Assembly (NCBI GenBank): GCA_003526375.1 | Contig: DPDG01000036.1 | Coordinates: forward strand, 1 to 26,658 | DNA from: Lentisphaeria bacterium | GTDB lineage: Bacteria > Verrucomicrobiota > Lentisphaeria > Victivallales > UBA1829 | Length of the DNA stretch: 26,658 bases | Direction: 5' to 3' | Shown here: positions 15,293-23,525 of the stretch, in pieces | How positions within the stretch are numbered: position 1 is the first letter of the stretch | How the letters are laid out: each line of letters begins with the position of its first letter | Notes under the pieces: model-generated | Seen by the model: only the letters and a program-made list of their open reading frames with translations | Told to the model about the DNA's origin: nothing | The model's database searches: none | Made by a program: the position numbers and the translations under genes

Positions 15293-17317
15293 TCAGGCAA
15301 GTTTCGCAAGTTCTTCCGTAAGAGCTTTCCTGACTGCTTCCGTGTCCGCACCGTCAAGTTTGAGCGTGCCGATCATCACTTCACCGGCTTTGCGCCCTGC
15401 CGCGGAGGCGGGGGCGAAAGCGGCTTCGATATCCACCTTCGCAGAAACTCCGAGAGTATCCGCCAGAGTGATCATATCCGTCAGAACCTTTTCCGCTTTG
15501 TGTTCCGCGTCATTCGCAGGAGTCACGCAGACCGCCAGGGAAACGCATTTCGGAGCGGACCCTTTCTGGACCAGATAACGGGCATCGAACACGCTGTCGC
15601 GATTCTCGTAACCCGTATGGAGCAGTTCGTGCGCCTTGTGGGAATTCGGCTTGCCATCGAGGAACTTTTCATAACATTCGATGACAGTCGGGTTGTCCTG
15701 AGACTTCTGGAACTGCATGTTTTTGTCGGTCTTGTAGAGGCCGTTCATTCTCTTCGCCTTGCTGGCGCGTTCCGTCGTGATGGGCTGTCCGCCGCCGCAG
15801 ACACACCCGCCGGGGCATGCCATGACTTCAATGAAATGATACGGAGACTTGCCCGCCGCCGCTTCCGATGCGACTTTCCGGGCTTCGGAAAGCGTGTTCA
15901 CAACCGCAATTTTCAGTGTCTTGTCGCCCGCCTTGATTTCCGTCTCCTTGAAACGTTCGGAGCCGCGGACCGCAGGGAACTCGATGGCATGCGGCACCTT
16001 GCCGTTGATCTTTTCCGCCGCATAGCGGAGAGCCGCTTCCATTACGCCGCCGGAGGTTCCGAAGATCACGCCGGCGCCGGTTCCGAAACCGAGCGGCATA
16101 TCGAATGCTTCCGCTTCGAGCTCGGCAAAATGAATGCCGAAAGAATGGATCATCGTGCCGACTTCCGCAGTCGTGATCACATAATCGACATCCTGCACGC
16201 CGTTTGTCTTGAACTTGTCGAGTTTCGCCTCGAATTTCTTCGCGGTGCAGGGCATGATCGAAACAACGACGATATTTTCACGCGGCACATTCAGAATCGT
16301 CGGGAGCGCCTCTTTGGCGATGCTTCCGAACATCTGCTGAGGAGAACGGCAGGTGGAGAGATTTTTGTTGAGTTCCGGGAAATTCGTCTCCGCATACTTG
16401 ACCCAGCCGGGGCAGCAGCTCGTGAACATCGGGAACGGACCACCCGCTTCCACACGGCGCAGAAACTCCTCGGCTTCCTCGACAATCGTCATATCCGCCG
16501 CAAACGTGGTATCGTAAACATAGTCAAACCCCATCAGGCGGAGCGCCGCAACCAGTTTGCCCGCAAGGTTTTCGCCGGCAGGCATATTGAAGTATTCGCC
16601 GATGCCGACACGGACCGCCGGGGCAATTGAGGCGACAACGACCTTATTCGGATCGTGGATCGCTTTCCAGACATCCTCACGCTCCTGTTTCGGAGTCAGG
16701 GCGCCCGTCGGACAGACCTGCACACACTGTCCGCAGTTGATGCACTCCACGGAAGCCAGATCAGCCTCGAATGCGGGAGCCACCTTGGAATGGGAGCCGC
16801 GATGTGTGAAATCAATCGCGCCGATGCCTTGCACTTCCTTACACATTCTGACGCAGTCGCCACAGAGCACGCATTTGTTCGGATCGCGCGTCAGGGACGG
16901 CGAGGACTCGTCAATCGGCTCGAATTCCGTGATCTGCTTATAACGGATCTCCTCAACGCCGAGACGTCTTGCAAGATTCTGGAGCGTACAGGAGTAGCTT
17001 CTGATGCAGGACGGACACTCGCGCTTATGATTCGCAAGGAGCAGCTCAATGTTGATCTTGCGCATCTCGCGGAGCTGTTTGGAATCCGTACGGATCTTCA
17101 TTCCGGCTTCAGGAGCCGTGGAACAGGATGCCATGATGCCGCGCCCCTCGACCTCGACGAGGCAGAGACGGCAGGCGCCGTAGGCGCTGAGTTCGGAGTG
17201 ATAGCAGAACGTCGGAAGCTCAATCCCGATTTTCCTGATCATTTCAAGCAGATTCTTTTCGGAACCGATTTCCACTTCATGACCGTTGATGGTCAGTGTT
17301 TTCTTCGTATTTTCCAT
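15293..17317 (-). CDS. hydA: [FeFe] hydrogenase catalytic subunit HydA, multi-cluster type
   Basis: This is the H2-forming subunit of an NAD/ferredoxin-linked hydrogenase. The 674 residues contain, in order: a plant-type [2Fe-2S] site (C38, C49, C52, C65), a His-Cys3 [4Fe-4S] site (H97, C101, C104, C110), two ferredoxin clusters (C149/152/155/159 and C192/195/198/202), and the H-cluster domain. H-cluster motifs are intact: TSCCPGW (C301, C302), MPCTAKKFE (C357) and MACPGGCVCGGGQP (C501, C505). The small-subunit-like HELLHTGY follows near 563. About 95 more residues (580-674) extend past the point where clostridial CpI (574 aa) ends and hold no cluster motif. The ATG at 17317 (CAGGAG upstream) is chosen because an earlier in-frame ATG at 17401 lies within hydB. 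The gene starts 23 bp after hydB. Confidence 0.97.
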   Translation of the reverse strand: MENTKKTLTINGHEVEIGSEKNLLEMIRKIGIELPTFCYHSELSAYGACRLCLVEVEGRGIMASCSTAPEAGMKIRTDSKQLREMRKINIELLLANHKRECPSCIRSYSCTLQNLARRLGVEEIRYKQITEFEPIDESSPSLTRDPNKCVLCGDCVRMCKEVQGIGAIDFTHRGSHSKVAPAFEADLASVECINCGQCVQVCPTGALTPKQEREDVWKAIHDPNKVVVASIAPAVRVGIGEYFNMPAGENLAGKLVAALRLMGFDYVYDTTFAADMTIVEEAEEFLRRVEAGGPFPMFTSCCPGWVKYAETNFPELNKNLSTCRSPQQMFGSIAKEALPTILNVPRENIVVVSIMPCTAKKFEAKLDKFKTNGVQDVDYVITTAEVGTMIHSFGIHFAELEAEAFDMPLGFGTGAGVIFGTSGGVMEAALRYAAEKINGKVPHAIEFPAVRGSERFKETEIKAGDKTLKIAVVNTLSEARKVASEAAAGKSPYHFIEVMACPGGCVCGGGQPITTERASKAKRMNGLYKTDKNMQFQKSQDNPTVIECYEKFLDGKPNSHKAHELLHTGYENRDSVFDARYLVQKGSAPKCVSLAVCVTPANDAEHKAEKVLTDMITLADTLGVSAKVDIEAAFAPASAAGRKAGEVMIGTLKLDGADTEAVRKALTEELAKLA

Positions 17318-17340
17318 AGTGTCGTAAACTCCTGTATTTA

Positions 17341-19239
17341 TCAAAGTCCTGTTACCGCGCCGAATTTGCAAGCGGTCTTGCAGGCGCCGCATCTGATGCA
17401 CTTGTCCACATCAATCTTATGCGGCTGTTTGAGTGCGCCGCTGATCGCGCCGACCGGGCACTTCTTCGCACAGACCGTGCACCCGCGGCACTTGTCCGCG
17501 AGAATCTCGGGAACCGCCAGAGCCTTGCACTGGCCTGCGGGACAGCGCTTATTCTTCACATGTGTTTCATATTCGTCGCGGAAGTGGCGCAGCGTCGAGA
17601 GAATCGGATTGGGAGCCGTCTTGCCGAGTCCGCAGAGCGAACCCATCTGGACCGCTTTCGCCGTTTCTTCGAGGAGAGCAAGCGTATTCTCGTCCGCGTT
17701 GCCCTTCGTGATATCGTCGAGGAGCGCAAGCATCTGCTTGGTTCCTTCACGGCAGGGAACGCATTTTCCGCAGGATTCGTTCTGCGTGAAACGCATGAAG
17801 AACTTCGCCACAGCCGGCATACAGGTCTGCTGGTTCATCACGACCAGGCCGCCGGAACCGACCATCGCGCCGACACTCTTCAGAGAGTCAAAATCAAGCG
17901 GCAGGTCAATCATCTCCTTTGTGAGGCATCCGCCGGAAGGACCGCCGATCTGGACGGACTTGAAGTTGTCCGGAGAGATTTTGCCGTGATCGTCCGTGAC
18001 GCCGCCGCCGATCTCGTTGACGATTTCGCCGAGCGTGGTTCCGAACGGCACTTCAATCAACCCGGTGTTCGCGACATGCCCCGTAAGAGCGAATGTCTTG
18101 GTTCCGGGAGAGGTTTTGGTTCCGAGTTCACGGAACTTCGCCGCGCCTTCGCGGATGATGTAAGCCACCGTCGCAAGCGTCTCAACGTTGTTGATGACGG
18201 TCGGTTTGCCCCAGAGTCCGCTCTGTGCAGGGAACGGCGGTTTCGGCATCGGCATGCCGCGCTTGCCTTCGATGGAAGCGATCAAAGCCGTTTCCTCACC
18301 GCAGACGAATGCGCCCGCGCCTTCCATGATATGAATCCGGAAACTCTTGCCGGAACCGAAAATATTGTCGCCGAGAATGCCGACACGCTCCGCATCCTTC
18401 ACAGCAGCAAGCATACGTTCGACGGCGAGCGGATATTCCGCGCGGACGTAAACATATCCCTCGGTCGCTTCGATTGCACGCGCGGCAATCATCATGCCTT
18501 CAATCACGGTATGGGGATTGCCCTCCATGACGGAACGGTCCATAAACGCGCCGGGGTCGCCTTCGTCACCATTGCAGATCACATACTTGACCGCGTTCTT
18601 GGATGCGAGAGTCAGTCTCCACTTCCTGCCTGTGGGGAATCCGCCGCCTCCGCGTCCCCGGAGCCCGGAATCCTCCATGACCTTGCAGACATCTTCCGGA
18701 GTCATTTCCGTAAATGCCTTCTTTGCCGCCGCATATCCCTGTTTTGCAATGTATTCGCTGATGCTGGCGGGTTCAATCGTGCAGTTCGCGAGAACAATGC
18801 GGTGCTGTCTCTTGTAGAACGGGATGTCATGGTCGCCGCGGTAATGCTTGCCGTCGATCGGGCTCTGATAGAGAAGACGCTCAATCACATTTCCGCCGAT
18901 GATGGTCTCGTTGACGATCTCGGCAGCGTCGGAAGCCTTGACTTTGGTGTAGAGAATGCCGTCCGGCTCGATGCGGAGCAGCGGCCCCATCTGGCAGAAT
19001 CCCTGACAGCCGCTCTTGGACACATAGTGAGAATCTTTCCTGACCTCTTCTTTTTCGAGATCGAGATTGACGTTGAGTCCATGTCTTTCAAGTTCTTCGA
19101 GAATTGCGTCCTTGACGGCAAGAGAACCGTTTGCAACGCATCCTGTTCCTGCGCAGATGATAATTCTTTTCTTGACGGAATCCAGCTTGGCTTTATAATC
19201 TTTCGCACATACGCTGATATCAATAGTCTTGTTGCACAT
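17341..19239 (-). CDS. hydB: Hydrogenase flavoprotein subunit HydB (NuoF-like)
   Basis: This subunit carries FMN and the NAD(H) site and passes electrons between NADH, ferredoxin and HydA. The 632-residue protein has an N-terminal thioredoxin-like [2Fe-2S] domain (C29, C34, C78, C82), the NADH/FMN module with LRGRGGGGFPTGRKW (193-207) and NGDEGDPGAF (223-232), an SLBB-type region, the NuoF [4Fe-4S] site SCGKCVPC with C490, C493, C496 and C536, and a C-terminal two-cluster ferredoxin domain (C584/587/590/594 and C614/617/620/624). This is the full layout of HydB of bifurcating trimers such as that of Thermotoga maritima. AGAAGGAG precedes the ATG. It begins 17 bp after the hydC stop and is followed by hydA. 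Confidence 0.97.
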   Translation of the reverse strand: MCNKTIDISVCAKDYKAKLDSVKKRIIICAGTGCVANGSLAVKDAILEELERHGLNVNLDLEKEEVRKDSHYVSKSGCQGFCQMGPLLRIEPDGILYTKVKASDAAEIVNETIIGGNVIERLLYQSPIDGKHYRGDHDIPFYKRQHRIVLANCTIEPASISEYIAKQGYAAAKKAFTEMTPEDVCKVMEDSGLRGRGGGGFPTGRKWRLTLASKNAVKYVICNGDEGDPGAFMDRSVMEGNPHTVIEGMMIAARAIEATEGYVYVRAEYPLAVERMLAAVKDAERVGILGDNIFGSGKSFRIHIMEGAGAFVCGEETALIASIEGKRGMPMPKPPFPAQSGLWGKPTVINNVETLATVAYIIREGAAKFRELGTKTSPGTKTFALTGHVANTGLIEVPFGTTLGEIVNEIGGGVTDDHGKISPDNFKSVQIGGPSGGCLTKEMIDLPLDFDSLKSVGAMVGSGGLVVMNQQTCMPAVAKFFMRFTQNESCGKCVPCREGTKQMLALLDDITKGNADENTLALLEETAKAVQMGSLCGLGKTAPNPILSTLRHFRDEYETHVKNKRCPAGQCKALAVPEILADKCRGCTVCAKKCPVGAISGALKQPHKIDVDKCIRCGACKTACKFGAVTGL

Positions 19240-19256
19240 TTACGGGGAGCTCCTTC

Positions 19257-19769
19257 TTAGTTCGACTGAGTTTTTTCTTTTGCAAGAACGGCGTCGATGA
19301 TTTTATCCACGTCGGCGGGACGCACCTGACCGTGCACTTCATCGTTGACGACCATGACGGGAGCGAGTCCGCAGGCGCCGAGACAGCTTACGGTGTCAAC
19401 CGTGAAAAGCATGTCATCGGAGGAATCCTGCCCCGGCTTGATGTTGAGCTTGGTCCTCAAGGCATCGAGAATCGGTGTGGACCCTTTCACATGACAGGCG
19501 GTGCCGTCGCAGAGCTTGATGATGTATTTGCCCTTCGGCTTGAGCGTAAAATGGGCGTAGAATGTCGCAACGCCGTAGACGCGCGCGGGAGGAAGCCCGA
19601 CGGCCTTTGCGACGTAGCTGATCAAATCCTTGGAGAGCCATCTGTAACGGGCCTGAATGCCCTGAAGAATGGGAACCAGACGTGCCTTGTCATAGTTGTT
19701 TTCCTTGAGGACCTCTTCCGCGTCCTGCATTCTCGCAGCGGTTTCCGCTGCCACTGTTGCCTTGTCCAT
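19257..19769 (-). CDS. hydC: Hydrogenase [2Fe-2S] subunit HydC (NuoE-like)
   Basis: The 170-residue thioredoxin-like protein carries the NuoE pattern C87-x4-C92 (LCDGTACH) and C129-x3-C133 (SCLGACG), ligands for one [2Fe-2S] cluster, with VYGVATFYAHF and LAPVMVVND as family marks. It completes the HydABC trimer, which couples NADH and reduced ferredoxin to H2. The start at 19769 has a near-perfect CAGGAGGA ribosome site. The reading frame stays open upstream to 19931, but that extension has no ribosome site or family resemblance. It is the first gene of hydCBA, with an apparent leader of roughly 310 nt upstream. Confidence 0.96.
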   Translation of the reverse strand: MDKATVAAETAARMQDAEEVLKENNYDKARLVPILQGIQARYRWLSKDLISYVAKAVGLPPARVYGVATFYAHFTLKPKGKYIIKLCDGTACHVKGSTPILDALRTKLNIKPGQDSSDDMLFTVDTVSCLGACGLAPVMVVNDEVHGQVRPADVDKIIDAVLAKEKTQSN

Positions 19770-20067
19770 CTTTCCTCCTGATATAAGATTATTGAGTTCT
19801 CTTATTCTTATTTCATTATTATTAGGGACGTTGATTTCAATCATTCTGCAATCCCGCCGCAACGACGGAATTTTTATTATCTCCGCAACGCACATCCTGA
19901 TGCAAAAATGCAGGAAAACGCTGCCTTTCATTATTTTTGCACAGACTGCCTGCCGCGCAAAATAAAGCTCTCATTCTCTTACAGACTGCATCTCAGAAGC
20001 ATTGTTCATCCGCAAAGCCATGAAAACAGCAGTTTTTCCGTAAAAGCGACAGCATGAAAAAACATAA

Positions 20068-20083
20068 CGTGATTTTTTTCACA
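20068..20083. promoter_or_regulatory. CRP/Rex-like dyad at the predicted hydC start point
   Basis: CGTGATTTTTTTCACA matches the TGTGA-N6-TCACA pattern at nine of ten positions. It overlaps the predicted transcription start (about 20082), a position suited to repression. It is weaker than the site at 20227. Confidence 0.4.
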
Positions 20084-20088
20084 CAATA

Positions 20089-20116
20089 ACTATATCAGCT
20101 TTCAAATGTTTGTCAA
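20089..20116 (-). promoter_or_regulatory. Candidate hydCBA promoter
   Basis: On the minus strand a perfect TTGACA (20111-20116) is followed after 16 bp by TATAGT (20089-20094). Transcription would begin near 20082, leaving a leader of about 310 nt before hydC. Other weaker promoters closer to hydC cannot be excluded. Confidence 0.6.
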
Positions 20117-20226
20117 GTGCATAATACATTCAGAAATGCGGATTCTTTTCCCGCTTGAGGCATTCACAATTCAACATCTTCAACATTAGAATGTTATGCA
20201 GCATAAAATTAATGAATTATTTTATC

Positions 20227-20242
20227 TGTGAATCTATTCACA
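20227..20242. promoter_or_regulatory. Near-perfect Rex/CRP-type operator
   Basis: TGTGAATCTATTCACA is an exact inverted repeat of 6 bp with a 4-bp spacer. Including one flanking base each side it matches 13 of 14 defined positions of the Rex consensus TTGTGAA-N4-TTCACAA, and all 10 of TGTGA-N6-TCACA. It lies about 110 bp upstream of the TTGACA box of the hyd promoter. Rex senses NADH/NAD+, which would suit an NADH-linked hydrogenase. Confidence 0.6.
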
Positions 20243-20332
20243 ATGAGAAATAGTCAAACCTAATTATTTTCAAACGGTATTGCGAGAAGCGATGGAAACG
20301 GAAAAGATAACATGGTTTTGATTCTCCTGCCC

Positions 20333-20362
20333 GATGAGCTGTAACAGATTTCACAGCTCATC
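20333..20362. repeat. 10-bp perfect hairpin containing a TGTAA/TCACA dyad
   Basis: GATGAGCTGT (20333-20342) pairs exactly with ACAGCTCATC (20353-20362) around a 10-nt loop. No T-run follows on the minus strand. The inner part, TGTAACAGATTTCACA (20340-20355), again resembles a CRP/Rex-type site (nine of ten). It may be a binding site or a structure at the end of the DUF4091 transcript. Confidence 0.5.
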
Positions 20363-20615
20363 AAAAACCGTAAAAATGTTTTTCCGGTCATCATACGCCA
20401 TGCGCCATATTCGGAGGAACAACAAGCAGATACTGCGGTCAGCCGGGTTCAAAATCAATATTGCCGACACTGGCACAGTACACTCTTTTTCCCTGAAAAT
20501 ACGTTTTTCCATTGCTTGTGTGTTTTCGAGGGGAATTCCGGAAATGGAAAGAACATGTGGAGCCATCCTTTTTCCGCATGTCTGAAACGGAAATCCGATT
20601 GTTCCTGCTCCCGGA

Positions 20616-23525
20616 TCATTTCTCCAGAAGGAGCCGGATGATCTCCCCGCGGATGCGGTCCGGCGCGCGCGGGTCATGGGATGCTTCAGTGACAACCGTA
20701 TCGGCCGCCTTCCGGAGAAACGCCTCGACTTCTGGCGTTGCGCCGCGCTTTTCGCGCAGCAACTCGAGATACGCGATGTCGGTCAAGCCCTCCCGGAGCG
20801 CTTCCATCCGGATGGAGGGAATGCAGCTGCTACCCGCGCGATAGGTGATTCCACCTTTTGTCGTGGTTTTCCAGTCGGTCGCGCCGTAAACACCCCATGG
20901 AGCGTCGCTCAGCATGTAGAACCCATAGATGTCAGCGCCTGTCCGGAATCCTTTCCATGCGTGCATCCGGAAATAGCGGTGAAGCGATTCGCGGATGTTT
21001 GTGGAGCAGGCGTAAAATCCGTAGTATGCCCCCGGCGTTTTTTTGATCTCGTCGATCAGCGGGTGATAAGCAGGATCCGCCAGAAGCAGATGGTGGAGGA
21101 TGTGCCCGTTCACATGCGGCAGGAACTTCCGGATCATATCCGGCGTATAGCGGTAGTTGTGCGGCGGCCATGTGACGATCAGGCGGGTATTCGGCAGCGT
21201 TTCCCGTGCCAGGCGGCAGACGGCGAGATCGCGTTTGAAGTTTTCCCCCTTCGGTTCGTCGAATACTTCAATCTCATAAGCGCCATCCGGGACGCCCGCC
21301 GCCTTCATGACCGCGTCCGTCGCCTTCAGACAGTTTTTCCATGCGTTTTCCCATTCCGGCGAGAACACCTTGATTTTTTTATTCATGAAGTTGCGTTCAA
21401 AGGTCGGGTAGAACGAGAAATCGATGGTGAATTTCACCTCCCTGCCGATGCCGTATTTTTTAAACCATCCGAGCTGTTCGCTGATACTTCTGACGGTTTT
21501 CGACAGCTCCGGATTCAGGATGTTCCCCTGTTCGTCGGTGCGGAAGGGGAAGCTCCAGGAGCCGATGCTGGCACGCCCTTCCATAAGCTCCATCTGCGTG
21601 CGGAAGAAATCCTCGGAGACCTTCCGGCACATCAGCCAGGAGGAGGTGGAGAGTTTTGGAAGCGTGAGCGGAAGGACTTCCAGCTCCAGAGGGTAATCCT
21701 TCATTTCCCCTGTGTATTTTCCGGGGCCGCGCTTCAGTTGTCCCGGTTCCATCAGGGGAATGACGCGGATCGCTCCGTGGAAGCGTCCCGGTGTCGCTCC
21801 GCGGCAGTCGAATGTGATCCAGACCAGCCCGGTTCTGCCCGGGGGGACGGTGATGGTCTGCGCCGAGTTCATCAGGGGGAGCGGATCGAACATCATGCCC
21901 GGATTCTTCCGGTCGGAGTCCCGGACGGCGAGCGCTTCGCGCAGGAGAATGCGTTCCGCGGGGAAGTCGTTCCGCAGTCCCGTGAATTCAGGGACGTCCA
22001 CCGGGAGATTCGGATGCACGATAATCCGGTAGGTGGCAAGGTTTCCGGTCCGGTTCATCACGGCGAACGGAAGGGATTTCCGCTCATTCCGCGCCGCGCG
22101 CAACCGGATTGTGCCGGTAATCACGTTTTCCTGCGAGAAGTTCAGCGGGAAGGCGAAATCGGCCGTCACCGGAAACTGTCCCGCGAGGAACGGGCTGCGT
22201 CCCAGCTTCGCCGAAAAAATCTTCTTTTTCAGAAGCTCCGCGCACCGGACGGCCTCTTCCGGAGCGGGATTGGAGGAAACCAGTTTCTCCAGTTCCCCGC
22301 GCAGAACTTCCGGACACTCTTTCCCGAGTGCATCGCTGATATTTTTCAGATAATCTGCGACGTTTCCGAGGATCAGCACTCCGAAGTTGGCCGGATCATT
22401 GAAACGGCCCTGCACGTCCGCATACGAACTGTTGCGGCCCGCACACTGGATACCGAGATTGAAGGCGAGAGTTGTCCCGCGGGGAGGCGTTTTTGCAAAA
22501 CCGAGCAGGGTATAGGGGATCTCAAACACGAGTTCCCGCATTCCGGAGGGAAGGGAGCGCGTTTCTCCCCTCCACGTGTCGTAGGAATCCTCTTCACGTT
22601 CGCCGTTTCCCGTCCAGCGTCCGCCGCCGGACGCCATGCCGAAGTGGCGAATCCGTCCTTCTCCAGTCTGGAAGAAGAGTTCCGCCACATCGTCCTTCCA
22701 GATGGCAGAACCGTTTTCGCGGATTGCGGGCCGTCCCGTGGAGGCGGGCAAACGGACTGTCGTGCGGAGTGCCGTGCCGTCCGTGCTTTCGGCAAGGTCA
22801 AAGGAGAAATCATTCACGCTTTCCCCTGTCTTCAGAGCGGTGAACGTTCCATTGCCGCTTGAGGGTAGCGTGAGGACGCGTTTCGGCTTGTCTGCTTCCT
22901 CCTCTGCTGAGACGCTTCCCGTTCCGATTGCGGGATTTTCGATCAGGGAAACGTTGTCAAGGAAAAACGACTGTCCCTTTTTCCAGGTAAAATTCTTCTG
23001 CTGTCTGCTGTTGCCCCAGAATTGAAAGACAAGCGAAGCGCGTTTCGTGTCTTTTCCGGTCAGGAAGGTGCCTTCGAAGCGCTTCCATTCTCCGGAGGGC
23101 TTGAAACTTCCGAGCGATGTATTGATATATTTCACATTCTGGTACCATGCCTTGTCATTGTGGAACAGCGCTGCCTTGACTCCCACGCCGGGCATGTCGC
23201 CTTTTGCCTCGAAGCGGAAGCGGTACCGGGTCATCGGCTTGACGGGAATCCCGTGCAGGCGGCCGCTTGCGCCGAGCATCAGAATTCCGGAAACCGTTTC
23301 GGCACCCGACGCGGGGCGCATGGTTTTCAGCAGTTCGGTTTTCAGGCAGCGGTTCCAGTTCAGATCCTCGACGGCAAGCGAGGTTTTGAAGTGTCCGGCG
23401 CTCCAGCTTGTCCGCACATTGGAAGCATAAGTCTCTTCGTTGAAATCGCCGTTTTTCATCAGTTCCTGCGCGGGAAGCGCGATGCAGAACGCTCCGGACA
23501 GAAGTGCAAGAGCCAGAAGTTTCAT
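20616..23525 (-). CDS. Secreted DUF4091 / GH123-like carbohydrate-active protein
   Basis: The 969-residue protein starts with a signal peptide (MKLLALALLSGAFCIALPA). A carbohydrate-binding-like region beginning ELMKNGDFNEE follows (about 20-200), ending in FFLDNVSLIENP as family 4/9-type modules do. Then a family 9-like region (about 205-395, AIWKDDVAELFFQTGEG), and a large domain (about 440-969) typical of DUF4091 and GH123-like proteins. This has FDEPKGENF near 757, an Asp-Glu pair at the place expected for the GH123 catalytic pair, and the C-terminal PSIRMEALREGLTDIAYLELL near 900. GH123 members are beta-N-acetylgalactosaminidases, but the activity here is unproven. The start overlaps the stop of the upstream beta-helix gene by ATGA, so translation is coupled. 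It is the last gene of the pseudopilin operon. Confidence 0.85.
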   Translation of the reverse strand: MKLLALALLSGAFCIALPAQELMKNGDFNEETYASNVRTSWSAGHFKTSLAVEDLNWNRCLKTELLKTMRPASGAETVSGILMLGASGRLHGIPVKPMTRYRFRFEAKGDMPGVGVKAALFHNDKAWYQNVKYINTSLGSFKPSGEWKRFEGTFLTGKDTKRASLVFQFWGNSRQQKNFTWKKGQSFFLDNVSLIENPAIGTGSVSAEEEADKPKRVLTLPSSGNGTFTALKTGESVNDFSFDLAESTDGTALRTTVRLPASTGRPAIRENGSAIWKDDVAELFFQTGEGRIRHFGMASGGGRWTGNGEREEDSYDTWRGETRSLPSGMRELVFEIPYTLLGFAKTPPRGTTLAFNLGIQCAGRNSSYADVQGRFNDPANFGVLILGNVADYLKNISDALGKECPEVLRGELEKLVSSNPAPEEAVRCAELLKKKIFSAKLGRSPFLAGQFPVTADFAFPLNFSQENVITGTIRLRAARNERKSLPFAVMNRTGNLATYRIIVHPNLPVDVPEFTGLRNDFPAERILLREALAVRDSDRKNPGMMFDPLPLMNSAQTITVPPGRTGLVWITFDCRGATPGRFHGAIRVIPLMEPGQLKRGPGKYTGEMKDYPLELEVLPLTLPKLSTSSWLMCRKVSEDFFRTQMELMEGRASIGSWSFPFRTDEQGNILNPELSKTVRSISEQLGWFKKYGIGREVKFTIDFSFYPTFERNFMNKKIKVFSPEWENAWKNCLKATDAVMKAAGVPDGAYEIEVFDEPKGENFKRDLAVCRLARETLPNTRLIVTWPPHNYRYTPDMIRKFLPHVNGHILHHLLLADPAYHPLIDEIKKTPGAYYGFYACSTNIRESLHRYFRMHAWKGFRTGADIYGFYMLSDAPWGVYGATDWKTTTKGGITYRAGSSCIPSIRMEALREGLTDIAYLELLREKRGATPEVEAFLRKAADTVVTEASHDPRAPDRIRGEIIRLLLEK

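Larger units (their letters stand above)
19770..20615. promoter_or_regulatory. Long AT-rich regulatory region upstream of hydCBA
   Basis: About 850 bp with no convincing gene separate hydC from the DUF4091 gene; both are on the minus strand. The part from 19770 to about 20280 is clearly AT-rich. It holds the candidate hyd promoter, at least two TGTGA/TCACA dyads, a palindrome AACATT-AG-AATGTT (20182-20195) and a 10-bp hairpin (20333-20362). I found no clear terminator for the upstream DUF4091 operon. Short frames in 20330-20600 resemble nothing I know. Confidence 0.6.

Noticed and set aside
17318..17401. Upstream in-frame ATG extending HydA by 28 residues
   Set aside because: It lies inside the hydB coding end, has no ribosome site, and the added residues precede the normal start of the ferredoxin-like domain.
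19770..19931. In-frame extension of HydC by 54 residues
   Set aside because: No ribosome site at the upstream ATG codons, while CAGGAGGA sits directly before the codon at 19769 where family similarity begins.
20333..20362. Hairpin considered as the terminator of the DUF4091 operon
   Set aside because: The stem is perfect but no T-run follows on the minus strand; kept only as a repeat and possible binding site.
20351..20695. Possible small gene or gene remnant after the DUF4091 gene
   Set aside because: The frame overlaps the DUF4091 end in another frame, has no ribosome site and no recognisable domain.
20676..22862. 728-codon open frame on the plus strand opposite the DUF4091 gene, and similar frames at 17419-19260, 16655-17989 and 15044-16630 opposite the hyd genes
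   Set aside because: All are antisense to well-supported genes, have no ribosome sites and show Arg/His/Phe-rich compositions typical of antisense translation.
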